Below are positions 16,701-23,281 of a DNA stretch of 33,460 bases, in pieces. The stretch's first letter is position 1, and each line of letters opens with the position of its first letter. Position numbers and translations under genes: made by a program. The notes under the pieces are model-generated. The model did no database searches. It was not told the origin of the DNA and was given only the letters and a program-made list of their open reading frames with translations. Source of the stretch: an uncultured Verrucomicrobiota bacterium (GTDB lineage Bacteria; Verrucomicrobiota; Verrucomicrobiia; Limisphaerales; JAJXZI01); NCBI GenBank assembly GCA_903847485.1, contig CAINDV010000573.1:1-33460 (forward strand), read 5' to 3'.

Positions 16701-18431
16701 GATTTCAAGCCAGCCAAGAAGTTCTTGAAGGCCAGCTTGCACGGCAACCTCAAACCTGAGTGGATCGTGCTGCCAGATGAAATCGGAAAGCAGAAAGCAG
16801 AAAGCAGAAATCACCTTACCGTATGCCTGATCGTTAAGAATGAGGAGCGGTTCCTCGGTCAATGCCTGGAATCTGTGAAAGGGTTGGCGCACCAAATTGT
16901 GGTGGTGGACACCGGTTCGACCGATCGCACGGTGGAGATCGCCAAGCAGCACAAGGCCGAAGTGCATTCCTTCGTCTGGTGTGATGATTTTAGCGCGGCC
17001 CGCAATGCCGCGCTGGAACACGTCACTGGCGATTGGGTGCTCATGCTGGACGCGGACGAGGAACTGCCGCCGGAGCAGCACGAGACGTTGCGTAAATTAC
17101 TCCGCTCCGCGCCGGTGATTTCCTGGCGGCTGCCGCTTCAGGACGTGGGCCGCGAGGCGGAGGGTTGCATCTATGTGCCGCGTCTGTTCCGCAATGCGCC
17201 GGAACTCTTCTATGTCGGCCGGGTGCATGAACAGGTGTTTCCCAGCCTCGAAGTCCGCCGCCAGGAGTGGGGACTCGAGACCCGTCTGGGTGACGCCGCG
17301 CTGCGCCATTACGGTTATACCAAGGAGCTAACCTTGGAGCGGGATAAGGTGGGGCGCAACCTGCGCCTGATCGAGCAAGCCATCCTCGAAACGCCCGGTG
17401 CCGCCAGCCTGCTGATGAATTACGGGCTGGAACTAACTCGTTCAGGCCGGCAGGAGGAAGGCTTGCGCCAGTATCGTGCCGCTTTCGAGGCGATGGCGGA
17501 TCAGCCGCCCGCGATGCTGGTGCCAGAGTCGCGGGAGATGCTCCTCACCCAGTTTGGCACGCAACTTATGGCGGCCAAGCGACACGCGGAGATTATCCAG
17601 GTGCTGACTTCGCCGTCGGCCAAGTTGGGGGCCGGACTGACGGCCTCGCTGCATTTCACGCTGGGCTTGGCATACATGGAATTGAAGCAGTTTGCCGAGG
17701 CGGCGGAGCAATTCCGCCAATGTCTGGCCAAGCGCGATCGTCCGGCGCTGGCACCGGTGAACGTGGAGATTCGCAAAGCTGGGCCGCGGCATTGTCTGGC
17801 GCTGTGTCTCGCTCAGACCAAGGACACTGCGGCGGCGGAACGGGAGTTAGAGTTAGCCCGGAAGGACGACCCGGAATCCGTGCCGGTGGTTACGGATTAC
17901 GCGCGGTTCCTGCACGACCAAGGCCAGTCCGTCGAAGGTCTTCAGCTATTGCATGGGTTCACTGCGGAGCATCCGCAGGCCGCTGCCGCCTGGCTGGGCG
18001 GGGGCGTCATCGCCCTGAGCCGGGCGGAGTTCTTGGAAGTGGCGGTGGATTGGACTGCGGAAGCGCTCCGGCACTTCCCCGAGGACGCTGGCATTCAGAG
18101 TCAGCGAGCGGAGGCATTGCTGCTGTCCGGACAGCCGGAGGCCGCTCTGCCGCTGTGGCGTCAGCTTGCAATCGGTGGGAAGCCTTTGCCGCTAGGCGCG
18201 CTGATTTTGTGCGAGACCGCCGTCGGGAAGAACGAGTGCGCTTCGCCGCCGGAATTGGCCGCCGCCGTGACGCAGGAATTCGTGCATTGGTATCGGCGGT
18301 TGCTGGAATTCGGTGCCGAGCCGACGGTGTTGCGCGTGAATGCCGGGGTGGCTGGGTTGGAGCGGGTGTTGCCCCGCGCTGCGGAATTGCTGCGGGCAGT
18401 CATTGCGGACGTCGGGCAAAAAGACCTATGA
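10782..18431 (+). CDS. Giant 2549-aa protein with seven GT2 glycosyltransferase modules and TPR repeats
   Basis: One uninterrupted frame encoding seven family-2 glycosyltransferase (GT-A) modules at about 5-235, 352-590, 701-890, 980-1215, 1325-1560, 1603-1840 and 2011-2190, then TPR-like helices to about 2470. A TPR-like stretch also lies at 1910-1990. Modules 1, 2, 4, 5, 6 have the nucleotide-sugar signature (DDGST, NDGST, DNGST or DNAST) and a metal-binding turn (INDDT, GDD, NNDT). Module 7 is of the WaaE/TPR-linked type (VDTGSTDRT, LDADEE). Module 3 has DRTEKGS and LKPGT instead, so it is probably inactive. Modules 5 and 6 resemble rhamnosyltransferase-like GT2 enzymes. The GTG start at 10782 is placed six residues before the first beta strand; an upstream in-frame stop at 10761 leaves little choice. 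No signal peptide or membrane segment is seen. It likely assembles a multi-sugar chain in the cytoplasm with the preceding gene. Confidence 0.88.
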   Translation: MQSLEISVILCSYNRASTLVRCLEHFCQQTLAAHRWEVVLVNDGSTDDTHEVVHKKQWPFQLRYIRQENTGLAGARNTAIQAAQGNILLLINDDTMAAPDFIEKHLAAQNAHPRSMVLGAFDYEPWALESAFMQVVNHSTVVFGYPDLTPGGKYDYMFSYTCNLSVPAEAYQQAGLFDTSFKSYGAEDTEMGYRLEKAGYRVVYCPEAHADHAHALTVDEFIKRQINVGSNFARFFRIHPEVIRQPRWGRACESSRFQVECNVEAQAEAISKTVQEIRNIEAAWKKADEKKRPDLVAKMEPLVRQISGYYWMAGLAKGMQREELNSFSQLPDRRLPMVPGAFGLELASGLALSVILPTYNRLSVLQECLARLVTQTLAPDRFEVLICDDGSTDGTQAFMETYSAPFRVQYLRDKNQGPGMARNRGITHAQGKIAVIINDDTMLSPTALQQHLECHLQWNDAPIAVMGAYWPSKNCVPTPLQCVVDELFFPRDELEPNRLHDFRAMWTCNLSLAVKALRDSGGFDDRFYMAAAEDTDLGIRLAEQYGYRILYRPDIIAFHQHQHSFDSFKRSCLLRGRMTYHLVAKHPWLIPQWFGITEFDGWGISQLKERVAQLSVGIPEIEIKLRALEQLFKEAGPDPDPAMARRLALQIRPELAKLHLYYNRQGTVLEIEKQQLALDSQFTDNLYYKRFPLRNSWSNRFAFSIVLPADKETGLDRALSSLRHQSYCSWELVLVDRTEKGSLRTRAKDLLRQSVRCHYIHCPDVTEAEAIRTGTEIAQGNLFLVLKPGTVLHEHFLHSIFHASQGSEAGLFCPNETRKKAAARPGDVVDPLTSPGDKVPSPFSVVRAVLWKRFYSRDICNENWWNRLCERIIRAGFPIKQVPVAFLKKPENMPSVPAPPAPMRSAVESLAMLLIATNWRETVLARMEEPSPELLSCLREKAAAARVGGDADLAARLDEMISDLEAFFPEHSPKERQGLELSVVIPTFNRKDKLLRCLDMLSRQSLPFSWFEVIIVDDGSTDDTEKALRKQKYPFQLRIFKQSNLGPAAARNRGIAEASGNIIVFLGDDIYAPADFLKGHLRHHRIFPEAGEALLGHIDWATGLTVTPFMEFITGPSGAQFSFDSIRDPENVGSIHFYTSNLSLKKKYLLLEQPVFDAKFIHAACEDTDLGYRLAKRGMRLRYRAKIMVHHDHPTDITRFSQRQFRAGQMSLLFAAKHPESTMAIEISDYLQSKQEVFAEVFNDDAHQKLLAEAVRLERAITVASGIKPEKCIPLEKVYSQILQRFYTRGVLSGADRRTPPQAMPASRVNAPATMTFVHPAAAAPRVSIVIPTFNKLELTRQCLLSLQKYTVSHPCELIVVDNGSTDGTVGFLKSEETAGHLRAVLNPKNLGFAKACNQGAEVARGRYVVFMNNDTEVQNGWLAPMISLAETDATIAGVGSKLLFPDGTLQHAGVALGEVVGRDPLLAVHTFYKAPADLPEANQRRVYQALTAACLLVRKSAFDAVGGFDEGFWNGYEDVDLCLRFQERGWLMVYEPASVVIHHESQSGPARFQKVQENIRRLHQKWLGKAKLDVIVAADGAVTPAATTRIRPYVPGTSGAAPTSIVVLSHNQLAHTKACLESIARHTSEPYELILVDNASTDGTLPYLQEYAAQHERVLVVANRTNRGFAAGNNQGMALATGRQVLLLNNDTVVTPGWLGNMLRVLREHPQTGVVGPRSNRVLGRQQVDGGGYTSLDELPAFAAAWAEKHAGESRLANRVVGFCLLARREVIETVGGLDEQFGSGNFEDDDFCIRAHLAGFETRIADDSFVHHVGSATFTGAGIDYSKAMQTNWSLFKSKWAIPPETPPVPGYLTPDVAPPGVALKVPLPELRLTHQTSANGRCWMDKLLTAAAAKARPIALPPCALLGHLGEARQFFNNKKFPAAWGAVRAALKHRPFHPEAYLLLAEIALAAQDSVAARACAQFARHIAPDFKPAKKFLKASLHGNLKPEWIVLPDEIGKQKAESRNHLTVCLIVKNEERFLGQCLESVKGLAHQIVVVDTGSTDRTVEIAKQHKAEVHSFVWCDDFSAARNAALEHVTGDWVLMLDADEELPPEQHETLRKLLRSAPVISWRLPLQDVGREAEGCIYVPRLFRNAPELFYVGRVHEQVFPSLEVRRQEWGLETRLGDAALRHYGYTKELTLERDKVGRNLRLIEQAILETPGAASLLMNYGLELTRSGRQEEGLRQYRAAFEAMADQPPAMLVPESREMLLTQFGTQLMAAKRHAEIIQVLTSPSAKLGAGLTASLHFTLGLAYMELKQFAEAAEQFRQCLAKRDRPALAPVNVEIRKAGPRHCLALCLAQTKDTAAAERELELARKDDPESVPVVTDYARFLHDQGQSVEGLQLLHGFTAEHPQAAAAWLGGGVIALSRAEFLEVAVDWTAEALRHFPEDAGIQSQRAEALLLSGQPEAALPLWRQLAIGGKPLPLGALILCETAVGKNECASPPELAAAVTQEFVHWYRRLLEFGAEPTVLRVNAGVAGLERVLPRAAELLRAVIADVGQKDL
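16786..16810 (+). repeat. 7-bp tandem repeat (GAAAGCA, 3.6 copies) inside the GT2 gene
   Basis: GAAAGCA is repeated three times plus GAAA, in frame, encoding roughly GKQKAESRN just before the seventh GT2 module. Its composition differs from the surrounding coding sequence and resembles intergenic filler. It marks the junction between the six-module part and the module-7/TPR part. Confidence 0.85.
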
Positions 18432-18509
18432 CAGAAAAATTGGAGACAGAAAAATGGGAAACTGCGGACTTAGGTGACGACGTGAGGCGTCTCTGGAAGC
18501 CTTGAGAAA

Positions 18510-18550
18510 GAGCCTCGTTACCTCGGCTCCTACAGGGTCTTGATAGAACC
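18510..18550. repeat. Half copy of the GGCTCCTACAGGGT palindromic element
   Basis: Contains AGCCTCGTTACCTCGGCTCC then TACAGGGTCTTGATAGAACC. The right part (18525-18550) closely matches the right terminal repeat of the element at 28607-28782 (GGCTCCTACAGGGTTTGAAA then GAACC), so the two belong to one family. The matching left half is not visible here. Confidence 0.65.
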
Positions 18551-18653
18551 TTCTTTGTCCGCCGGTTGGGGTGCCTCCGACAACTTACGGAGGCGCTGGA
18601 CTCCGCGAGGCAGGAGTCAGGAGGCTCGCCGACAGCAGGACGACTCAGTAGCC

Positions 18654-18802
18654 GGTAGGGCGAGGCTCCGGCCGAGCCGCCTCTGACGCGGGTCCGCCGC
18701 CTTTCTTGGTTGCGGCCGCCAGTCACTGAACAATGACACCAGACAGGGTGGTGGCCAGGCACTCGATCCCTAAGCCCGGCTCGGCAGGAGCTTCGCCCTA
18801 CC
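18654..18802. repeat. 149-bp inverted-repeat element
   Basis: 26-bp terminal inverted repeats: 18654-18679 begins GGTAGGGCGAGGCTCC and 18777-18802 ends GGAGCTTCGCCCTACC, pairing with two mismatches. The interior encodes nothing. Such a small non-coding palindrome is MITE- or REP-like. Confidence 0.75.
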
Positions 18803-18873
18803 ACCTATTGCATAGTTACGGCTAAGCCGTGTCTCTGCAGTCGGGAACTTTGGCAAAGCTGTGGCCCAGCGCG

Positions 18874-19005
18874 TAGGAAAGGCGTCGCGTCTGTCTCTAT
18901 CTTCAGCCCCTTACCTCACCAAAACGCCGGCGCTTTCTGCGACAAAAACTCCTTTATCAAGACTACTTCCTTTCGATGTCAGAGACAGACGCGACGCCCG
19001 TCCTA
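18874..19005. repeat. 132-bp inverted-repeat element
   Basis: 25-bp terminal inverted repeats: 18874-18898 contains GGCGTCGCGTCTGTCTCT and 18981-19005 contains AGAGACAGACGCGACGCC, with mismatches only near the outer ends. A perfect small palindrome ACGGCT-A-AGCCGT lies about 45 bases upstream. No coding capacity. It belongs to a different family from the 18654 element. Confidence 0.75.
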
Positions 19006-19178
19006 CGGCGTAGACACGGCTAAACCGTATCCATGCCGTAGAAGTGGGCCGAAGTTAACGCAGAGTTTGGCCGGCCAACTCGCGCTCACCTATTGGTGAG
19101 TCTCACTGTTCCCGCTCCGCGCCCCCTCTGCGCCTCTGCGTTTAGGCCGGATTCCGTTTTCTAAGTGCATAGACACGG

Positions 19179-20549
19179 CTAAGGCACGTCCTTCTCAAAA
19201 ACGAACGGCGTCGGCTCGTGATGGACGATCAGGCGGATGCCGTCAATGGTCGCTTCCATCGTCTCGCCGCCGGCCGCGAGTTCGTAGCCGTCACCTTGCT
19301 TGCGCCATTCGCCGGTGAAATCGTAGGTTTCGACCGCCGGCCCGCCGACCGCCGTGACCCCAGCCGCAGCGGCGGCGGCAGCCGGTGCGGTCGCGACCTT
19401 GGGGCCGAGGCCCGTCCGGGAGCGGAACCCACGCAAACGATCCGCCCCGCCCGCGTTCGCCATCATAGGCGTTTCCGCGGGAGCGGCCGCCGCGGCCGCC
19501 GCCCCTTTGGCCGCCGCGCCGAACCTGGCCAACCCGCGCACCACCAGCTTGCCATCCGGCGAGGCCACCATGGTCGCCTGATCGAGGAGCGGATACAGCA
19601 GCCGGATCGCCTTCAACTGGCTGGTCTTCAGGTTGGGTTTGTCGCGGCGCAACGTCAGCATGGCCGCGCGTGTGTCGAAATACCATTTCCCCAAGATCGG
19701 CTGCGCGTCGTATTTGGCCGACTTGCCTGTGCGGATGAAGCCGACTAAATCCTGGAGGTCCGGCTCCAACATCGTCCACAGTGCGTCGAAGGTGGCCGGG
19801 TTGCTCCAGAACGCGCGGATCCGCTCATCGCTCGCAATCACCCCAAACGGCTGCCGCTCGACGAGTTGCTTGGCCAAATCTGCTTCTCCCAGCCGCGCAT
19901 ACTCGTTCTTTTCCCCGAGCCGCAGGAACGGCGGGTACAACCCGATCCGGCCGTGCGTCAGCGGATTGTGGTAAACCAGCCCGATGAGATCCGACCCGTC
20001 GTAAAAAATGGCCGGCACGGTGTCCACCGCCCGGACGGCGCGCGCCAGCCCGGTGGCCTGCAAATCACTGCCCATCCGGTTCACCATCCGCAGCACGAAA
20101 CCGTCCTGCTCCGGCTGGGTATAAACCTGCGTCGTGAAGTAGCTGATCGGGAACACCACCATCGCAATCAAGACCGTATAGGCCACGCCATTGACCAGGC
20201 CGAAACACGCGCCCAGCCGGGCGTTGAGCCGCAGAAACAGCGCCAGCCGCAGATCGCCCGCCTTGTACTTGTAATAGACATCCACCTTCTTGTGAATCAG
20301 AGTGCCGGCCAACTTGAAGAGCGCCAGCACCACGATGAAGGCAAGGATCGGCGCCAGGCCCCAGAGCACAATGGGATTATCCAGGCCCAGCGGCGGCAAG
20401 AGCGGCCGGATCAACCGGCCCAGCGGCAGCGCCAGCAGCGCCCCAACGAAAATGCCGATCAGTGAACACGCCGCGCGAAGGCCGCCTTGGGCATAACCCA
20501 CCGCCGCCGCGCCCGCCATCAAGAGTAAAGCCAGTAGCCAGATTGTCAT
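19179..20549 (-). CDS. CvpA-like membrane protein with long C-terminal domain
   Basis: 456-aa inner-membrane protein. Four hydrophobic segments (about 3-20, 27-47, 59-85, 113-137) with Gly and Ala spacing match the CvpA/colicin V production family, whose molecular role remains poorly defined. Residues 140-330 form a soluble region I do not recognise. Residues about 340-405 are Ala-rich low-complexity sequence, and the end (YDFTGEWRKQGDGYELAAGG) looks like a small beta domain. It is about twice the length of typical CvpA proteins. The ATG at 20549 opens directly into the first membrane segment; the ribosome-binding site is weak. It is convergent with the GT2 gene and divergent from the hydrogenase operon, so it is probably a single transcript. 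Family assignment rests on the N-terminal topology. Confidence 0.7.
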   Translation of the reverse strand: MTIWLLALLLMAGAAAVGYAQGGLRAACSLIGIFVGALLALPLGRLIRPLLPPLGLDNPIVLWGLAPILAFIVVLALFKLAGTLIHKKVDVYYKYKAGDLRLALFLRLNARLGACFGLVNGVAYTVLIAMVVFPISYFTTQVYTQPEQDGFVLRMVNRMGSDLQATGLARAVRAVDTVPAIFYDGSDLIGLVYHNPLTHGRIGLYPPFLRLGEKNEYARLGEADLAKQLVERQPFGVIASDERIRAFWSNPATFDALWTMLEPDLQDLVGFIRTGKSAKYDAQPILGKWYFDTRAAMLTLRRDKPNLKTSQLKAIRLLYPLLDQATMVASPDGKLVVRGLARFGAAAKGAAAAAAAPAETPMMANAGGADRLRGFRSRTGLGPKVATAPAAAAAAAGVTAVGGPAVETYDFTGEWRKQGDGYELAAGGETMEATIDGIRLIVHHEPTPFVFEKDVP

Positions 20550-21105
20550 GCCGCCATGCTAGACCCTGGCCCCGGAAAAATCACGCAAAAAAACGCAACC
20601 GTGCCCATTTTGACTTGGAGCGCGGACAATCTTCTCCGCCGGCATGCGCGAATTTGGAACCAGGCGGACAGGCTTGTCCGCGCTCCAAGGCAAAAGAATT
20701 GCTGAAAAAACGCAGCAACTTTCACTATGGCCTTGGCAGCCCTCACCCGGCGTCCCGACGTCTGGTCTAAACGAGAGTTGCTGCTGAGAAGGCGTCTCGC
20801 ACGCCGCCAGGAAAAGGGATCGGCGAGAGGACTCTTCAGTCCACAGCTTCGGAATACGGGGTGAAAGATAGTGTCAAATGGAGATAGGCGCGCCACTTAT
20901 CCGCCTAGTCGGCGGACTCTGGCAAGAGTTCGCCAGTTTGTGCCGGGCACCGCGCAGAACAAAAGTCGCCTACCAATTCCCAAGAAACGGAAAGCCCGTC
21001 CCGCTGATCTCTCTAGCCTTTCTCTCGAACCCGGCGGTGTGGTTCTCGCGGCGGGGCATAACATGCCAGGCAGCCGCCAGACTAACCGTTACCGGCCACA
21101 ACGCT
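20550..21105. other. Intergenic region upstream of hoxE
   Basis: No gene is supported: the frame that runs into hoxE from 20878 has no HoxE-like residues before 21106. The region contains the inverted-repeat element at 20608-20695, and repeat-like sequence around 20830-20875 (CAGCTTCGGAATACGGGGTG). It should hold the hox promoter, but no good -35/-10 pair or spacing-correct sigma-54 site was recognised. Confidence 0.5.
20608..20695. repeat. 88-bp inverted-repeat element
   Basis: Terminal repeats of 22 bp with one mismatch: 20608-20629 contains CTTGGAGCGCGGACAA and 20674-20695 contains TTGTCCGCGCTCCAAG. An inner pair (CCGCC and GGCGG) extends the stem. It is non-coding and lies upstream of both divergent genes (cvpA-like and hoxE). 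Confidence 0.75.
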
Positions 21106-21639
21106 ATGCTAGTAACCGAAGCGAAACGACGCATCGAACGGAAGCACAAAGCGCTCGAACATCCGAGCGGGGACAAGCGCTTTAAGATTCTCGATGTCCA
21201 CATGAAGCGCCACCAGTACCGGGGTGACGCGCTCATCGAGATTTTGCACCGCGCCCAGGAGTTATTCGGCTACCTCGATAACGGGCTGCTACTCTATATC
21301 TCCCACAGCCTCAAGCTGCCGCCCAGCCGTGTCTATGGCGTGGCTACCTTCTACCATTTTTTCACCCTCAAGCCCAAGGGTGCCCACACCTGCGTCGTCT
21401 GCATGGGCACGGCCTGCTACGTCAAAGGTGCCGACAAAGTCATCGCGGCCGTCGAGGCGTACGCCAAGATCAAACCAGGCGAGACTACTAAGGACGACCA
21501 GCTTTCCCTGCTTACCGCCCGCTGCATCGGTGCCTGTGGCATTGCGCCGGCGGTGACTTATGATGGCGTCGTCACACCGCGCCAGACGCCGGAATCGGCC
21601 GTTGAACAACTCAAGAAGTGGGGGTCACATGGATCTTAA
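21106..21639 (+). CDS. hoxE: HoxE subunit of bidirectional [NiFe] hydrogenase, NuoE-like
   Basis: 177-aa electron-transfer subunit of the diaphorase part of a group 3d NAD-linked hydrogenase, homologous to NuoE of complex I. It carries one [2Fe-2S] cluster with ligands C99-MGTA-C104 and C140-IGA-C144, and the family motif RVYGVATFYHFF. The start is set at ATG 21106 (MLVTEAKRRIERKH), giving usual family length; a longer frame reaches back to 20878, but those residues do not look like HoxE. No good ribosome-binding site is visible before 21106, so the exact start is uncertain. The end overlaps hoxF by 11 bases, indicating coupled translation. It is the first gene of the hoxEFUYH operon. Confidence 0.9.
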   Translation: MLVTEAKRRIERKHKALEHPSGDKRFKILDVHMKRHQYRGDALIEILHRAQELFGYLDNGLLLYISHSLKLPPSRVYGVATFYHFFTLKPKGAHTCVVCMGTACYVKGADKVIAAVEAYAKIKPGETTKDDQLSLLTARCIGACGIAPAVTYDGVVTPRQTPESAVEQLKKWGSHGS

Positions 21640-23254
21640 CGAACTGCTGCAAATCAAAGAGAAGGAACTGGCGGGGCGGAAGAAGTTCACCCTTCGCTGC
21701 TGCTTGGCCGCTGGTTGTATGTCCTCCAGCGGGCAGGCCGTCAAGGAAGGCTTGGACAAGGCCGTTGCTGAGTTGGGGCTGACGGACCTTGTCGAAGTGC
21801 GCGGCGTGGGCTGCATGAAGCTTTGTTGCCAGGGGCCACTGGTGCAGGCCGACCCCGACGGCACGCTCTATCAACGAGTAACTCCCGAGGACGCCGCCTC
21901 AGTGGTTGGCACGCTCAAGGGTGGCGAAACGAAGGTCGAGAAGGGTGACCCTAACTCCCCGTTTTTCACCAAGCAGATGTCCATCGTACTCGCCAACAGT
22001 GGCGTGGTGGACCCGGAGCGCATCGAGAGTTACATCGCCGCCGATGGCTACCAGGCGTTGCACGATGTCTTGACGGAGTTACAGCCTAAGGAGGCCGTCG
22101 AGACGATGGTTAAGAGCGGGCTGCGCGGGCGCGGCGGTGCCGGCTTCCCGACGGGTCTCAAGTGGGGCACGGTGGCTAAGTCGCCAGGCGCGAAGAAGTA
22201 TGTCATCTGTAACGCCGACGAGGGCGATCCCGGGGCCTTCATGGATCGTAGCGTGTTAGAGAGCGACCCGCACAGTGTCTTAGAAGGCATGGCTATCGCG
22301 GCTTACGCGGTGGGTGCTGACCAGGGTTTTATCTATATCCGCGCCGAGTATCCGCTGGCGATTCAGCGGCTCCAGAATGCCATCCGCCAGGCGAAGCAAC
22401 TCGGTCTGTTGGGCAGCGGCATCCTAGAGTCACCGTTCCATTTCAACATAGACCTGCGCATAGGCGCTGGGGCCTTTGTCTGCGGTGAGGAAACCGCGTT
22501 GATGATGTCTGTCGAAGGCCGCCGCGGCACGCCGCGTCCGCGCCCGCCGTTCCCGGCGGAGAGTGGGTTGTTCGGTTGTCCGACCCTGTTAAACAACGTC
22601 GAAACTTTCGCGAACGTCCCGCCTATCTACCGCAAGGGCGCGGAGTGGTTCGCCGGCATTGGTACCGAGAAGAGTAAGGGCACTAAGGTGTTTGCGCTTG
22701 CCGGTAAGATCAAGAACACCGGGTTACTCGAAGTGCCGATGGGCACGCCGTTGCGCCAGATCGTCGAAGACATGGGCGGCGGCGCGCCGGACGGCGGCAC
22801 CATCAAGGCGGTGCAGACCGGCGGACCTTCCGGCGGTTGCATTCCCTCTGAGTCGCTCGACACGCCGGTGGACTACGATTCGCTGGGCAAGCTCGGCTCG
22901 ATCATGGGATCCGGCGGCATGATCGTGATGGACCAGGCTACGAACATGGTGGACGTGGCGCGGTTCTTCATGGAGTTCTGCATGGAAGAGTCCTGCGGTA
23001 AGTGCATCCCCTGCCGCGCCGGGACGAAGCAGATGTATCATCTGCTGACGAAAATCGTGGAGAAGCGCGCCACGGCCCGTGACCTCACGACGCTGGAGGA
23101 ACTCTGCGACATGGTCAAGCACACCAGCCTGTGCGGCTTGGGCCAGACTGCGCCGAACCCCGTGGTAAGTACGCTGCGGTTCTTCCGCAAGGAATACGAG
23201 GCCCTGTTGCAGCCGGATCCATTTGCCCACTATGGCAACGGCGCTCCCAAGTAA
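21629..23254 (+). CDS. hoxF: HoxF, NADH-binding diaphorase subunit
   Basis: 541-aa flavoprotein that exchanges electrons with NAD(H) in the soluble hydrogenase; homologous to NuoF with an extra N-terminal thioredoxin-like [2Fe-2S] domain (C25-x4-C30, C62-x3-C66). FMN/NADH site: GLRGRGGAGFPTGLKWG (about 164-180), NADEGDPGAFMDR (195-207) and GAGAFVCGEETALM (279-292). C-terminal [4Fe-4S] ligands: C456-GK-C459-IP-C462 and C502 in TSLCGLGQ. The start at ATG 21629 follows GTGGGGG and fits domain boundaries; an upstream in-frame ATG at 21560 lies within hoxE and adds unrelated residues. It is followed by hoxU after 27 bases. Confidence 0.94.
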   Translation: MDLNELLQIKEKELAGRKKFTLRCCLAAGCMSSSGQAVKEGLDKAVAELGLTDLVEVRGVGCMKLCCQGPLVQADPDGTLYQRVTPEDAASVVGTLKGGETKVEKGDPNSPFFTKQMSIVLANSGVVDPERIESYIAADGYQALHDVLTELQPKEAVETMVKSGLRGRGGAGFPTGLKWGTVAKSPGAKKYVICNADEGDPGAFMDRSVLESDPHSVLEGMAIAAYAVGADQGFIYIRAEYPLAIQRLQNAIRQAKQLGLLGSGILESPFHFNIDLRIGAGAFVCGEETALMMSVEGRRGTPRPRPPFPAESGLFGCPTLLNNVETFANVPPIYRKGAEWFAGIGTEKSKGTKVFALAGKIKNTGLLEVPMGTPLRQIVEDMGGGAPDGGTIKAVQTGGPSGGCIPSESLDTPVDYDSLGKLGSIMGSGGMIVMDQATNMVDVARFFMEFCMEESCGKCIPCRAGTKQMYHLLTKIVEKRATARDLTTLEELCDMVKHTSLCGLGQTAPNPVVSTLRFFRKEYEALLQPDPFAHYGNGAPK

Positions 23255-23281
23255 CCCAAGCCATCTTACTCCTGAAATTTT

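Larger units (their letters stand above)
18432..19178. other. 747-bp gene-free region dense in palindromic elements
   Basis: Lies between the convergent GT2 and CvpA-like genes. I see no coding gene. It holds a half element at 18510-18550, a complete inverted-repeat element at 18654-18802, another at 18874-19005, and further copies of a short ACGGCTAA word near 18818, 19014 and 19170. Bases about 19050-19150 contain ACGCAGAG and later CTCTGCGT, another inverted pair. No T-tailed terminator was found, although the palindromes may act as one. Confidence 0.6.

Noticed and set aside
18428-18505. 25-codon ORF overlapping the GT2 stop by ATGA
   Set aside because: Too short, repetitive (GACAGAAAAAT twice), and similar to intergenic filler; no supporting motif.
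20920-20940. Possible sigma-54 promoter (TGGCAAGAGTTCGCC) upstream of hoxE
   Set aside because: The GG-GC spacing is one base short and the TTGC element is missing.
20878-21105. 76-residue N-terminal extension of HoxE
   Set aside because: No similarity to HoxE/NuoE, overlaps repeat-like intergenic DNA, and would make the protein unusually long.
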